Positions 9,297-17,850 of a stretch of DNA of 64,000 nucleotides are shown piece by piece. Both the position numbers and the translations under genes were made by a program. The stretch comes from Firmicutes bacterium ASF500 (GTDB lineage Bacteria > Bacillota > Clostridia > Oscillospirales > Oscillospiraceae). The stretch is taken from positions 744,001-808,000 of the forward strand of contig CP097573.1 of NCBI GenBank assembly GCA_000492175.2, read 5' to 3'. Each line of letters starts with the position of its first letter. The first letter of the stretch is position 1. Below the pieces are notes generated by a model. The model searched no databases. It saw only the letters and a list, made by a program, of their open reading frames with translations, and was not told the origin of the DNA.

Positions 9297-10673
9297 TTAC
9301 TTCTCCCGCTCCCAGCGGAGCAGGGCCATAAACGACTCCAGATCTGCCTCCTGTTCGAAGCAGCCGCACCGTTCCAGGAGCGACTCCACCGCGCCGTCTG
9401 AAAGCAGACCCTGCGCATTGGCTCGAAATTTGTCTATCAGCTCCTCCAGGCTGGCAGGATTGTCAGGAGAACCTTTCAGGTCATAGCAATCCTTTTGAAG
9501 CCGCGTGCCATCCCGCATCAGAATCTCCACACGCGCCCCCCGGCGCTTGGGGTAAAGCCGATCTGCTGGACCATCCAGAACTACATCTACCCTTTGCGCC
9601 AGCTCCAGGTATTTCGAGGACGCATAATTTGCCTCCCGCAAATGCGTTATGCTGAAACAGCCATCCAGCAGCGCGGCAGCCGCTCCGTACGCAATACTGA
9701 ATTTTGCCTCCCCCGCATTTTTGGGGGACTTGATATGCCCGGTCAGGTCACAGGCCACCTGATAAGTGCCCACCTCAATCCGCTCCACCTGCTTGGGAGA
9801 AATCCCGTGCTCCCTGCTCAGCAGCAGCACGCCTTCGATGGCCGGCTGCGCATGACGGCAGGTGGGGTAGAACTTGCTGTAGGTATCCTCAATCAAATAC
9901 CGCTCCCCCAGGCCTTCCAAAAGCCGCTCTGGGTTCAGCCTTTTGCTCATTGCGGAAAACAGACCCTTTTCCCCCTCGAATGCGGTGGAACAGCCCTCTA
10001 TGTTTTCCTTAGCCAGGCAGGCACAGCTGATTCCGTTAAAAGCCGCGTTCCCCACCATGATACATTTGCTCTGCTGTCCGGAGACAGTGGCCTCCATTAA
10101 CCCCGCCGCCTGAAGCGCCGCCATTCCCAGGCCGTTTGCAAGCTGTGTCCGGCTCAGCTTCATCAGTTTTCCGGCTGCAGCCATCGCCCCGACGGTCCCG
10201 CAGACTGCCGAGGGGTGAAACCCCCTGTCAATCAGGTCCGGGCTCTGCGCCGATGCCAGCCGGTAGACAAGCTCATATCCGGCCACAATTGCGGCCAGCA
10301 CCTCCGCTCCAGATGCGCCCACCTCCTGACCAACGGCAAGGGCGGTTGGCACAATCACCGCTCCGGCATGGACTCCGGCGTATTTGTGCCCGTCATCCAG
10401 TTCAAGGGCATGGGCAAATGTCCCATTCAACATTGCCGCGCGGGCTGCGGGAACTCCCCCTTCCGTGTAAGGGCCGATGGGAGACCGGCGGCCCCCGCCG
10501 AGCTCCTTGACCGCCGCACACAGCGCTCCGCTGTAGGGCCAGCCGGCACAGCCGGCCACCATCGCGCCGATGGTATCCAGCAAACGCTGCTTCGCGGTCT
10601 GTACAGTCTGTTGGTCCAGCGCTGCGTAACGGATGTCCTCCACAAAGCCAGCAAAGTGCTCTGTCAAATTCAT
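9297..10673 (-). CDS. MmgE/PrpD family protein (2-methylcitrate dehydratase / cis-aconitate decarboxylase fold)
   Basis: 458 residues, full length for the MmgE/PrpD family. The conserved HALELDDGHK segment is at 88-97 with H102 next to it. Characterised relatives are 2-methylcitrate dehydratase (PrpD), cis-aconitate decarboxylase (CAD/IRG1, making itaconate) and iminodisuccinate epimerase, all acting on polycarboxylates. It is the first gene of the operon leading to tctC; a candidate LysR-type site lies 133 bases upstream of its ATG. A propionate methylcitrate cycle is unlikely because no prpB/prpC is present, so a dehydratase or decarboxylase step in tricarboxylate breakdown fits better. This is an inference; the family alone is certain. 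Confidence 0.92.
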   Translation of the reverse strand: MNLTEHFAGFVEDIRYAALDQQTVQTAKQRLLDTIGAMVAGCAGWPYSGALCAAVKELGGGRRSPIGPYTEGGVPAARAAMLNGTFAHALELDDGHKYAGVHAGAVIVPTALAVGQEVGASGAEVLAAIVAGYELVYRLASAQSPDLIDRGFHPSAVCGTVGAMAAAGKLMKLSRTQLANGLGMAALQAAGLMEATVSGQQSKCIMVGNAAFNGISCACLAKENIEGCSTAFEGEKGLFSAMSKRLNPERLLEGLGERYLIEDTYSKFYPTCRHAQPAIEGVLLLSREHGISPKQVERIEVGTYQVACDLTGHIKSPKNAGEAKFSIAYGAAAALLDGCFSITHLREANYASSKYLELAQRVDVVLDGPADRLYPKRRGARVEILMRDGTRLQKDCYDLKGSPDNPASLEELIDKFRANAQGLLSDGAVESLLERCGCFEQEADLESFMALLRWEREK

Positions 10674-10805
10674 TTTTCGGGAATCCCCCCTCTTCTTTCA
10701 AAATTTTTACCAGAAAATCCACTTTTTTTATTTTACTTTTGTTACTATAGCTCAAATTATACTCGATTACTCCGGCAAAGAAAAGCAGTTATAATTCATA
10801 TTACT

Positions 10806-10820
10806 GCAACTATTTGTTGC
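10806..10820. promoter_or_regulatory. Candidate LysR-type operator, site 1
   Basis: GCAACTATTTGTTGC is an inverted repeat GCAA-N7-TTGC in the gap upstream of the PrpD-family gene, 133 bases before its ATG and just after the stop of the PrpF-family gene. The same spaced motif recurs at 12027, 17724 and 17747, always in a regulatory gap of this cluster. Confidence 0.6.
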
Positions 10821-10833
10821 GATCCCGGCGCTC

Positions 10834-12009
10834 TCAAGGGCGGACGTAGACATGGCCGTCCATAATCCGGCGGGCTGTGCGATCCAGATTCCCGCTCACC
10901 ACGCTGTGCGTACCATCCGCGTCATTGACCCGCAGGTCAGCGTAGGCATCCATAACTCCCCAGGGGTGTCCGATGCGCAAGTGCTCAATGCGGCTGGTGC
11001 CCAAAGCTTTGCGGGCAATTTTGTTGACGATTGTGCCCGGCGTATTGGCCGCCGTAATGGTGCAGATAGCTCCGGTACCCATATAGGCGTCAATCATCTT
11101 CATATTGACGGAAAACAGACGGCCAATCAGGTCGGCCTCCTCCGCGCCCACTTGCCTTCCACTGCCCGCTTTATAGCTGACGGGCGCTGTCACAAAGGCG
11201 ATTTTGGGCAGGGTCTGGCTATTGATACGGGCATCCTCCAGATCCTTGGCAAAGCCCAACAGAACGGCCCCCGTCCCCCGGATTATCTCCAGCCTGCGGC
11301 AGATATCCCCGCAGTTGGGCAGTGCGTTGAATTCGGACGGGATCTCCGTCCCCCGCACCCCGAACTCCTCAGGGCGGACGAAAATCACCGGATTGGCCGC
11401 ATCCACAAAGGAGTATTCATAGCTTTTTCCTTCCACCTCGATGGTATCCCTGGCGTGTCCCGTGGGCAGGAGCTTTCCGGAGGCCGCTCCCTGGGGGGCG
11501 ACAAATTTCAGTCGAATTCTGGCTGCGGTACCCGGTACTCCGTCAATGGAAAAGTCCCCCTCTGTGACAGCCCGGCCGTCCTTCACCGGAACCTGCGCAA
11601 TAATTTCCTTCTGGGTGTTAGTGTTGAAGATATGGACCTCTGTGACAGGTTCCACCCCCTCCACCAGACCTTCATCTATGGCGTAGGGCCCAACCGCGGA
11701 GGAAATATTCCCGCAGTTCATCGTCCGGCCCACAATAGGCGCCAAGACATCCACTTGACCAAACTCATAATCCACGTCAATGCCGGGGCGCTGGCTCCTG
11801 CGGATAATGGCCACCTTGCTGGTAGAGGTATTCGCCCCGCCCATGCCGTCAATCTGCCTGTGATCCGGGGAACCAAAAGCGCTCAGAATCACTCGGTCCT
11901 GCGCCTCCCGCTCCTCTGGCAGGTCCTCTCCGTTGAAAAATACTGCCTTACTGGTGCCGCCGCGCATATAGACACAGGGGATTCTTTGATTTGGCATAAA
12001 GCCGCTCAT
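10834..12009 (-). CDS. PrpF-family isomerase (methylitaconate delta-isomerase / oxalomesaconate tautomerase / AcnD-accessory type)
   Basis: 391 residues with the two-lobed diaminopimelate-epimerase-like PrpF fold; family segments include RIPCVYMRGGTSKAVFF near the start, FGSPDHRQIDGMGGA, MNCGNISSAVGPYAIDEG and the C-terminal RTARRIMDGHVYV. Known members move a C=C bond in unsaturated branched carboxylates: 3-methylitaconate to 2,3-dimethylmaleate, 4-oxalomesaconate tautomerisation and 2-methyl-aconitate cis-trans isomerisation. The ATG at 12009 (AGAAAGAG upstream) is preferred to an in-frame TTG at 12030, which lies inside the candidate operator. The gene is transcribed away from lysR. I infer that it turns an exo-methylene (itaconate-like) acid into the cis internal isomer used by the LeuCD-type hydratase. 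Confidence 0.92.
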   Translation of the reverse strand: MSGFMPNQRIPCVYMRGGTSKAVFFNGEDLPEEREAQDRVILSAFGSPDHRQIDGMGGANTSTSKVAIIRRSQRPGIDVDYEFGQVDVLAPIVGRTMNCGNISSAVGPYAIDEGLVEGVEPVTEVHIFNTNTQKEIIAQVPVKDGRAVTEGDFSIDGVPGTAARIRLKFVAPQGAASGKLLPTGHARDTIEVEGKSYEYSFVDAANPVIFVRPEEFGVRGTEIPSEFNALPNCGDICRRLEIIRGTGAVLLGFAKDLEDARINSQTLPKIAFVTAPVSYKAGSGRQVGAEEADLIGRLFSVNMKMIDAYMGTGAICTITAANTPGTIVNKIARKALGTSRIEHLRIGHPWGVMDAYADLRVNDADGTHSVVSGNLDRTARRIMDGHVYVRP

Positions 12010-12026
12010 AATATCACACTCTTTCT

Positions 12027-12041
12027 GCAATTTTTTGTTGC
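12027..12041. promoter_or_regulatory. Candidate LysR-type operator, site 2
   Basis: GCAATTTTTTGTTGC (GCAA-N7-TTGC) lies in the 95-base gap between the divergent prpF-type gene and lysR, 18 bases before the ATG of the former and 64 bases before the TTG start of lysR. Thirteen of its 15 bases match site 1. Its location suits both lysR autoregulation and control of the isomerase gene. Confidence 0.65.
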
Positions 12042-12104
12042 ATGATTCGGGATTTCAGGGTAAAATAACAGCGCACTGAATTTGACTGTAAGGGGGCGTG
12101 TTCC

Positions 12105-13058
12105 TTGCTGAACAACTATCTATACTTCATCGTACTGGCGGAAGAATTGAACATTTCCCGGGCTGCCCAGCGCCTGTTCATCTCCCATCAATGCCTGAGC
12201 AAATACCTGAAAAACCTGGAGCAGCACTACCGCATCGCTTTTTTTGAGCGCTCGCCCCGGCTTTCACTTACACCGGCTGGGGAGGCCTATCTGAAAATGC
12301 TGCGTCAGGTTCAATTTTTGGAGGCCAATCTGGAAAACCAGCTGGACGATTTCCGCGATTCCAAAAAGGGTGTTCTCCGCTTCGGGACCACCGAGGGGCG
12401 CTACCGCGTACTGATTCCCGCCCTTCTGTCCAACTACAAAAAAATTTATCCGGACGTAAAGCTGATTACCTATTACGACACCTCTCAGCAGCTGTGTGAG
12501 CGCATCCTCCGCAACGGCCTGGACCTGGCACTGATGAACCAGCGGGACATCAGCCTGAACCACTACGACGTTCAGCCTATTATTGACGAGCGGCTGCTCC
12601 TGGTCATTTCTGACAATCTTCTGGCCCGTTATTTCCCCGATCAATTCCCCGCCTGCAAGGAAACCTTCCGGGCGGGTGTCAGCCTTGCGGACTTTCAGGA
12701 GGTCCCGTTCATCCTGAACTACCGGGGATTCAACTCCAGAGAGGTCCTTGAAAAATACGCGGAGTCTCAAGGGCTGCGCCTCAACTGCGCCCTGGAGATG
12801 ACCCAGCAGGACCTTCACTTTATGCTGGCCGCGAAGGACTACGCCGCCTGCTTCTGTTGGGAGATGTATATACCGGCCATCGACCGGAACAACCTGGACC
12901 CTACGCTGTGTCATCTCAATGTGTTTCCGATCAGCGACCCCATTACCACCAACCAATTTGTTCTGGTCAAGCCCAAGGGAAAAATTCTCCCCACCTATGG
13001 CCGCGACTTTATCAGCCTCATCCAGAAAACCTGCGCCACCTTTTCGATGCAGCGCTAA
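12105..13058 (+). CDS. LysR-family transcriptional regulator
   Basis: 317 residues. The winged HTH occupies residues 1-60 (LAEELNISRAAQRLFISHQC then LTPAGEAYL), followed by a periplasmic-binding-protein-like effector domain from about residue 90. The TTG at 12105 is taken as start because AAGGGGG lies about 10 bases upstream and the reading begins with the usual LysR N-terminus. It diverges from the PrpF-type isomerase and stands between the two big catabolic operons, so it is the obvious pathway regulator; the repeated GCAA-N7-TTGC motif in the three nearby regulatory gaps is its likely site. The coinducer is probably the substrate or an intermediate of the pathway. Confidence 0.93.
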   Translation: MLNNYLYFIVLAEELNISRAAQRLFISHQCLSKYLKNLEQHYRIAFFERSPRLSLTPAGEAYLKMLRQVQFLEANLENQLDDFRDSKKGVLRFGTTEGRYRVLIPALLSNYKKIYPDVKLITYYDTSQQLCERILRNGLDLALMNQRDISLNHYDVQPIIDERLLLVISDNLLARYFPDQFPACKETFRAGVSLADFQEVPFILNYRGFNSREVLEKYAESQGLRLNCALEMTQQDLHFMLAAKDYAACFCWEMYIPAIDRNNLDPTLCHLNVFPISDPITTNQFVLVKPKGKILPTYGRDFISLIQKTCATFSMQR

Positions 13059-13065
13059 ACAGCTC

Positions 13066-14625
13066 TCAGTGTTTCACCTCCCGGATCACATCAATCACCG
13101 TGCCGTCCCGATATTCTACAATACAGGTGATCCGTTCCCCCGTCTCAATGGGTTCCGGAATGCCGGTCAGCTGCTCCGCCAGCTGCTGGAGCTCCTGAAT
13201 CGAAACTGTTTTCAGGCCGGCCTGTTCTAAATCCTCCTTCAGTTCCTGGTAATTTCTATGTTCGGGATTGAGGGCAATTCCGGCCTCTGTGACCACCACG
13301 GCCACTGTCTCCCCCGGCGTGCAGGCGGTAAAGACACGCTTGACGACCGAGGGTGTGCGCCCCCGGATCACCGGCAGCGCCACAATCGAGATCGCAGCCC
13401 CTCCGGCCACATCAGGCCCGCCGCCGAGACCGCCCATCATCTCCCCGGAGGACCCGGTTAGGATGTTGACGTTAAAATCTGTGTCCACCTCCAGCGCGCC
13501 CAGCACACCGAAGTCCTCCCGGTTCAGAAACCCTCCCTTGCTGTAGGCATTGGCATAGTCCGCGTTGTCAATTTCCAGCACGCCGGGACGGTCATAGATG
13601 GCCCGGGCGGCTACGGCGTCGAAGCTCTGGGAACACTCCACCACCCGCACAAGGCCCTGATCGTACATGTCGATGATAGCGGCCGGGATTCCCCCCAGGG
13701 CAAAGCTGGCTTTCACGCCCCGCTGCCGCATTCGCTCCGCCAGATACTTGGTTGTCGCAATGCTGATCGCTCCGGCCCCTGTCTGGAAGGAGAATCCGTT
13801 TTGGAACCTCCGTGAGGCCGCAATTACCGCAACAGTACGTTCCGCAATCATCAGATCCCGGGGATTTTTTGTCAGCCGGGCGGCCCCCGCCCCAATCTTA
13901 GCGGGGTCACCCACAGCGTCCACCTTGACAACAAAATCCACATACTGCTGAGAAATACTGACAGGGCAGCAGGGATAGTCCACCAGGTAATCGGTGACCA
14001 CCACCACCCTGCGGGCGCTGAGCGCGTCAATCCACGCGTACCCCAGCGCTCCGCAGGCGTTTGGCCCGATTTGACCGGTGCAGTTGCCATAGTCATCCGC
14101 TGCCGAGGCGCCAATAAAGGCCACGTCAATCTGGAGCTCACCCGCTTCGATTGCCCGGGGCCTGCCTCCGTGGGGACGCAGAATGACAGGGCACTCCAGC
14201 TCCCCGGCCAGCACCGCGTCGCCCAGCTGGCCGCGAATCCCGCTGGCCTCAATGCTTCGTATGGTGCCGTCCCGAACAAAGTCCACAATGGACGGATCTT
14301 TAATGTTGACCACCGCACTGGGCGCAAAGCGGAGATCTCGAATTCCCAGCTCCCGAATCGCGGTCAGCACCTGACCGATCACCATGTCCCCCTCCCGGAA
14401 CGAGTGGTGGAACGAGATAGTCATCCCATCCTTCAGACCGCAGGCCGTGATGGCGGCCTTCAAGTCCGGCCGCAGCTTGCTCTCACCAGGAATCCGGTGT
14501 CCGGCCGTCCTTTTAGTCGCAACCGGCCGGTCCTCCGGTGGTGTACAGCAGGGTCCCATATAGGGCCGGACCACATAATCCCCGATTTTTTCCGGAAGCT
14601 CCCGGCCCAGGCTGTTTACCATCAT
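13066..14625 (-). CDS. citF: Citrate lyase-type alpha subunit (acyl-CoA/ACP transferase)
   Basis: 519 residues, the normal length of CitF, with recognisable segments such as SFHHSFREGDMVIGQVL, SKGGFLNREDFGVLGALEVD and LTGSSGEMMGGLGGGPD. The alpha subunit swaps the acetyl group on the acyl-carrier subunit for the incoming hydroxy-acid, forming the acyl-thioester that CitE cleaves. ATG 14625 overlaps the citE stop (ATGA), indicating translational coupling. It ends convergently with lysR, 7 bases apart. Citramalate lyase has homologous subunits, and with a LeuCD-type hydratase in the same operon citramalate or a substituted citramalate is at least as likely a substrate as citrate. Confidence 0.93.
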   Translation of the reverse strand: MMVNSLGRELPEKIGDYVVRPYMGPCCTPPEDRPVATKRTAGHRIPGESKLRPDLKAAITACGLKDGMTISFHHSFREGDMVIGQVLTAIRELGIRDLRFAPSAVVNIKDPSIVDFVRDGTIRSIEASGIRGQLGDAVLAGELECPVILRPHGGRPRAIEAGELQIDVAFIGASAADDYGNCTGQIGPNACGALGYAWIDALSARRVVVVTDYLVDYPCCPVSISQQYVDFVVKVDAVGDPAKIGAGAARLTKNPRDLMIAERTVAVIAASRRFQNGFSFQTGAGAISIATTKYLAERMRQRGVKASFALGGIPAAIIDMYDQGLVRVVECSQSFDAVAARAIYDRPGVLEIDNADYANAYSKGGFLNREDFGVLGALEVDTDFNVNILTGSSGEMMGGLGGGPDVAGGAAISIVALPVIRGRTPSVVKRVFTACTPGETVAVVVTEAGIALNPEHRNYQELKEDLEQAGLKTVSIQELQQLAEQLTGIPEPIETGERITCIVEYRDGTVIDVIREVKH

Positions 14626-15521
14626 CCTCCCACCTCCTGCCCCAGAATGCCGGCCGCCGCCGCCCGGGACAGTGTCGCCCGGGCACGCAGCTCCATTGGC
14701 TTATCAATCATTCCGCCATCCAGAACACACACACCGGTGTGCTCCTGCTCCGCCCGCTCCAGCGCCTCCAGCACCCGCCGCGCATTTCGGATCTCCTTGG
14801 GCGACGGGGTAAAGCAGGCGTTAACCCGATCAATTTGCCTGGGATGGACACAGGTCTTTCCATCAAACCCCAGCGCCCGGGTCATCTCCAAGTCCTTATC
14901 CAATCCCTCTCCGTCGTAGATGTCGGAGAATACCGCGTCCTGCGCGGATATCCCCGCCGCCCGGCAGGCCATCAGCACCGCGTTGCGGGCGTAAAATATC
15001 TCCCACCCCGGCTTTGTGCGCTGCGCGCCCATGCTGGCGGTAAAGTCCTCAGCCCCCAGCGCCATCGCCTCAACCCGAGGGCTGGCGGACGCTATCTCCT
15101 GCGCATGCAGCACGCCCAAATAGGACTCGATATTGCACCAGAGCTTCACGCTGCCCCGAGCAATCCCCGCCCGGACCTCAATATCCGTTATTTTCCCGTC
15201 AACACGCCGCACCTCTTCGGCGGACTCCACCTTGGGAATCCGAATCGCGTCCGGCCTGGCCCGCACAGCCGCCTCCAGGTCCTCGTCGATCTCCTCCGAG
15301 TAAATTCCGTTGACCCGAATCAAAATGTACTTTCCTCTCGGGCGTTGATATTTCACCGCGTTATACACCAGAAGACGGGCGGCGTCCTTCTCTCTCGGCG
15401 ATACGGAGTCCTCCAGGTCGTAGACCAGGCAGTCCTCATTGTAAAACCCGGCCTGGATCATTTTGATCGGGCTGGTCCCTCCGGCATACATGGAGGTGCG
15501 CATCAGTCTAAATTCTGTCAC
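14622..15521 (-). CDS. citE: Citrate lyase-type beta subunit (citryl/citramalyl-ACP lyase)
   Basis: 299 residues of the HpcH/HpaI/CitE TIM barrel: RTSMYAGGTSPIKMIQAG at the start, DLEDSVSPREKD for the metal-binding acidic site, NIESYLGV and GAEDF. It cleaves the C-C bond of the acyl-ACP to give acetyl-ACP plus a 2-oxo acid (oxaloacetate from citryl, pyruvate from citramalyl). GTG at 15521 is used, with GGAGG 7 bases upstream; the gene overlaps the gamma-subunit gene by 14 bases and the alpha-subunit gene by 4. Confidence 0.94.
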   Translation of the reverse strand: MTEFRLMRTSMYAGGTSPIKMIQAGFYNEDCLVYDLEDSVSPREKDAARLLVYNAVKYQRPRGKYILIRVNGIYSEEIDEDLEAAVRARPDAIRIPKVESAEEVRRVDGKITDIEVRAGIARGSVKLWCNIESYLGVLHAQEIASASPRVEAMALGAEDFTASMGAQRTKPGWEIFYARNAVLMACRAAGISAQDAVFSDIYDGEGLDKDLEMTRALGFDGKTCVHPRQIDRVNACFTPSPKEIRNARRVLEALERAEQEHTGVCVLDGGMIDKPMELRARATLSRAAAAGILGQEVGG

Positions 15522-15816
15522 AGGGATCCTCCTTTGCCCAGTCGTATCTCACTTCGGCCGACCGGCAGATGGCGCATTGAACCCTGGCGCGTATGGTGAA
15601 ATCCAACGCCCCCTTATCCACCATACGGACAAGAGCGTCTTTTACGCCAAATTCCTCCAGAACATCACGGGCCGTCCGCTCAATCGCCCGGCCGAATATT
15701 GCTTTCACATCGCTGTCCAGCTCAATCTGTATTCCGCCACCCGGATTGGGACACATCGTAACCATCACATCACTGGACTCCATTGTCCCGGCTGCGGCCG
15801 GTTTTTTCAATTCCAC
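15508..15816 (-). CDS. citD: Citrate lyase-type gamma subunit (acyl carrier protein)
   Basis: 102 residues. The start MELKKPAAAGTMESSDVMV matches CitD, whose serine at about residue 14 carries the 2'-(5''-phosphoribosyl)-3'-dephospho-CoA arm; S14 or S15 here is that serine. The start is GTG with a G-rich ribosome site. Order gamma-beta-alpha is that of cit operons, but the maturation genes citC, citX and citG are not in the window, so the prosthetic group must be made and acetylated by genes elsewhere. Confidence 0.93.
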   Translation of the reverse strand: MELKKPAAAGTMESSDVMVTMCPNPGGGIQIELDSDVKAIFGRAIERTARDVLEEFGVKDALVRMVDKGALDFTIRARVQCAICRSAEVRYDWAKEDPCDRI

Positions 15817-15830
15817 AGCTGTCCGCCCCC

Positions 15831-16349
15831 CTATCTGTTCCGAGCCAGCTTCATATATTGGAACAGCCCGCCGGCCCGCATAATATCCCGCTCCAAGTCA
15901 CTAACCGCGTCTCCGTACAATTCCTGCCCCGTCCGCTCGACCCGAATGGCCCCCGTATCCAGGTCCACCTCAAGCAGGTCGCCGGTGCGGATCTCCCCCG
16001 CCTTGATGCTTTGGGACAGCCCCTTCACAAACAGAACCGGATAGCCGTTGTTGATGGCGTTCCGGTAATAGATTCGGGAGCAGGTCTCCGCCAAAATACA
16101 GGGTACTCCGGCATATTTCAGGCAATAGACCGCGTGCTCCCGGCTGGAACCACAGCCGAAATTCTTGCCCGCGACCACAAAGTCGCCTGGCTTGACCTCT
16201 TTCGCGAACTCCTCCATTCCGGGGTAATATTCAAAGGCATATTGCGGCATCTGCTCCGGGTCCGTTTCCGCCAGGTATTTATTGTGATAAATCAGGTCCG
16301 TATCCACGTCGTCGCCGAACACCCATGCGCGGCCGAGTTGTCTCTTCAT
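15831..16349 (-). CDS. Aconitase-family hydratase, small subunit (LeuD type)
   Basis: 172 residues of the swivelling domain: [16 protein letters not shown] at the N-terminus and [13 protein letters not shown], the substrate-binding GSSREHA loop. It pairs with the large subunit 13 bases upstream; AAGGAG precedes the ATG. Family members hydrate or dehydrate isopropylmalate, citraconate/citramalate, dimethylmaleate or homoaconitate. No leuA or leuB is adjacent and the next genes are citrate-lyase-type subunits, so a catabolic hydration forming the lyase substrate is more likely than leucine synthesis. Confidence 0.93.
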   Translation of the reverse strand: MKRQLGRAWVFGDDVDTDLIYHNKYLAETDPEQMPQYAFEYYPGMEEFAKEVKPGDFVVAGKNFGCGSSREHAVYCLKYAGVPCILAETCSRIYYRNAINNGYPVLFVKGLSQSIKAGEIRTGDLLEVDLDTGAIRVERTGQELYGDAVSDLERDIMRAGGLFQYMKLARNR

Positions 16350-16362
16350 CGCAAACCGCTCC

Positions 16363-17643
16363 TTACTTTAAAATTGTTCTGGGGTCCGTAATGCGGCCCT
16401 CTACCGCCGAAGCCATGGCCGCCATCGGACTCATCAGATAGGTGTGACTGCCCTTGCCCACCTTGCCGGTATAATTGCGGTTGTTGGTCGCCACACCCAC
16501 ATCTCCGGCCGGGAGCGTCCCACAGTGCTCTGCCGTGCACAGGGCGCAGGTCGGGTTGGTAAATACGGCCCCGGCAGACAAAAACGCGGCCGCAAGCCCG
16601 TTTTTCACACAGGCCAGCTGAACCTCTGTTGTACAGGGGGTAATGATAACCCGTGTGTTGGGGGAAATTCTGCCCCCGGCTGCCATCAGCACCTGATAGG
16701 CGGCTTCCAGGTCCTCATATCGCCCATTGGAGCAGGAGCCGATATGGACCTGATCGATATGGGTTCCCGCAATCTCCCTGACCGGCCTGACATTATCCGG
16801 AGCATCCGGGCAGGAGGCCATCGGCTCCAAACCGCTCACATCATAAGAGACGGTTTTGCAGTACAGGGCATCCGGGTCGGGAGCAAACGCCGCCGCCCGT
16901 TCCCGCACTTGAGGGCCAGCCCGCTCCGCCAGCCACTCCAGCACCGGCCCGCTGGGCATAATCAGAGGGATTTTACCGCTCATTTCTGTCACCATGGAAC
17001 ACAGTGTGACGCGCTGCGCAAGGGTCGCCTGTTGGATGGTCTCTCCTCCAAACTCCACCGCCAGATAGTCCATCCCCCCTGCCCCCAGGTCCCCCACAAT
17101 CCTTGTAATCAGATCGCGCATGCACACCCCTTTGGGAAAGGCTCCCGTGACCTCAACTCTCATCGTCTCCGGCACCCGGAACCAGGAGGTGCCGCTCACA
17201 TAAGCCGAGGCCACATCGGTATTCCCCACACCGGTTGCGAATGCTCCTACCGCACCCAGAAGATTCATGTGGCTGTCTGTCCCTAGAATCACATCCCCCG
17301 GCTTGACCAACCCCGCCTCCAGCATGACGTGCTGCCCAACCCCGCAGTTAACGTCAAACAGACGCCGGATACCTTGTCTGCGCGCAAACTCCCGGATAAT
17401 TTTCTGGTTGTTGGAAACCTTTTCTGAGTGGGCGGGCGCTTGAAGATCAAAGGTAAAGGCAATTTTGTCCGGGTCCCAGACCTTTGCCTCCCGGCCCATC
17501 TCCTGTTCAAATTGCAGCACACAGTTTGCTCCTCCAAAGTCCCGGGCGGATACCAGGTCCACCGAGCACCAAACCCGGCCGCCCACTTGGACCTCCCGCC
17601 CCGCCGCATGCTCCATAATTTTTATGATTGAGGTCTTACCCAT
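16363..17643 (-). CDS. Aconitase-family hydratase, large subunit (LeuC type, [4Fe-4S])
   Basis: 426 residues. C304 (IGSCSNGRYEDL), C366 and C369 (NPTCALC) ligate the catalytic [4Fe-4S] cluster; GTDSHMNLLGAVG at 121-133 is the aconitase signature. It is first in the operon to citF and divergent from the amidohydrolase gene, with two candidate LysR-type sites between them. The two-subunit form without leuAB resembles dimethylmaleate hydratase (DmdAB) and mesaconate/citraconate hydratases of anaerobes. The proposed product is a 2-methylmalate-type tertiary alcohol that the citDEF-like complex splits. Confidence 0.93.
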   Translation of the reverse strand: MGKTSIIKIMEHAAGREVQVGGRVWCSVDLVSARDFGGANCVLQFEQEMGREAKVWDPDKIAFTFDLQAPAHSEKVSNNQKIIREFARRQGIRRLFDVNCGVGQHVMLEAGLVKPGDVILGTDSHMNLLGAVGAFATGVGNTDVASAYVSGTSWFRVPETMRVEVTGAFPKGVCMRDLITRIVGDLGAGGMDYLAVEFGGETIQQATLAQRVTLCSMVTEMSGKIPLIMPSGPVLEWLAERAGPQVRERAAAFAPDPDALYCKTVSYDVSGLEPMASCPDAPDNVRPVREIAGTHIDQVHIGSCSNGRYEDLEAAYQVLMAAGGRISPNTRVIITPCTTEVQLACVKNGLAAAFLSAGAVFTNPTCALCTAEHCGTLPAGDVGVATNNRNYTGKVGKGSHTYLMSPMAAMASAVEGRITDPRTILK

Positions 17644-17723
17644 ACATTCCGCTCCCTTCCTCTTGTTACTAACAGTCTAAATCAAACAATATGCGCTGAA
17701 AAGCACATGATTTTTGTATCAAG

Positions 17724-17761
17724 GCAACTTTCCTTTGCAGCACCCCGCAACCTTTTTTTGC
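17724..17761. promoter_or_regulatory. Tandem candidate LysR-type operators, sites 3 and 4
   Basis: GCAACTTTCCTTTGC at 17724-17738 and GCAACCTTTTTTTGC at 17747-17761 both fit GCAA-N7-TTGC and have centres 23 bases apart, about two helical turns, the usual arrangement of recognition and activation sites for a LysR tetramer. They lie in the 207-base gap between the LeuC-type gene (minus) and the amidohydrolase gene (plus). No strong -35/-10 pair is visible, as is common for activated promoters. Confidence 0.65.
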
Positions 17762-17850
17762 ATCAGCACAGTTTTCTTTTGCTTTTCAAGGGATATTCCC
17801 CGTGCTAAAGTAAAAGCAATCCGAATACGAAGCGAAAGAAGGTATGCGTC

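Noticed and set aside
9297..10673. Methylcitrate cycle (prpD/prpF) for propionate
   Set aside because: No prpB, prpC or acnD; the neighbours are a Tct transporter, LeuCD and citDEF types, so another carboxylate pathway fits better.
15831..17643. Leucine biosynthesis leuCD
   Set aside because: No leuA or leuB nearby; operon partner is a citrate-lyase-type complex under an apparent catabolic LysR regulator.
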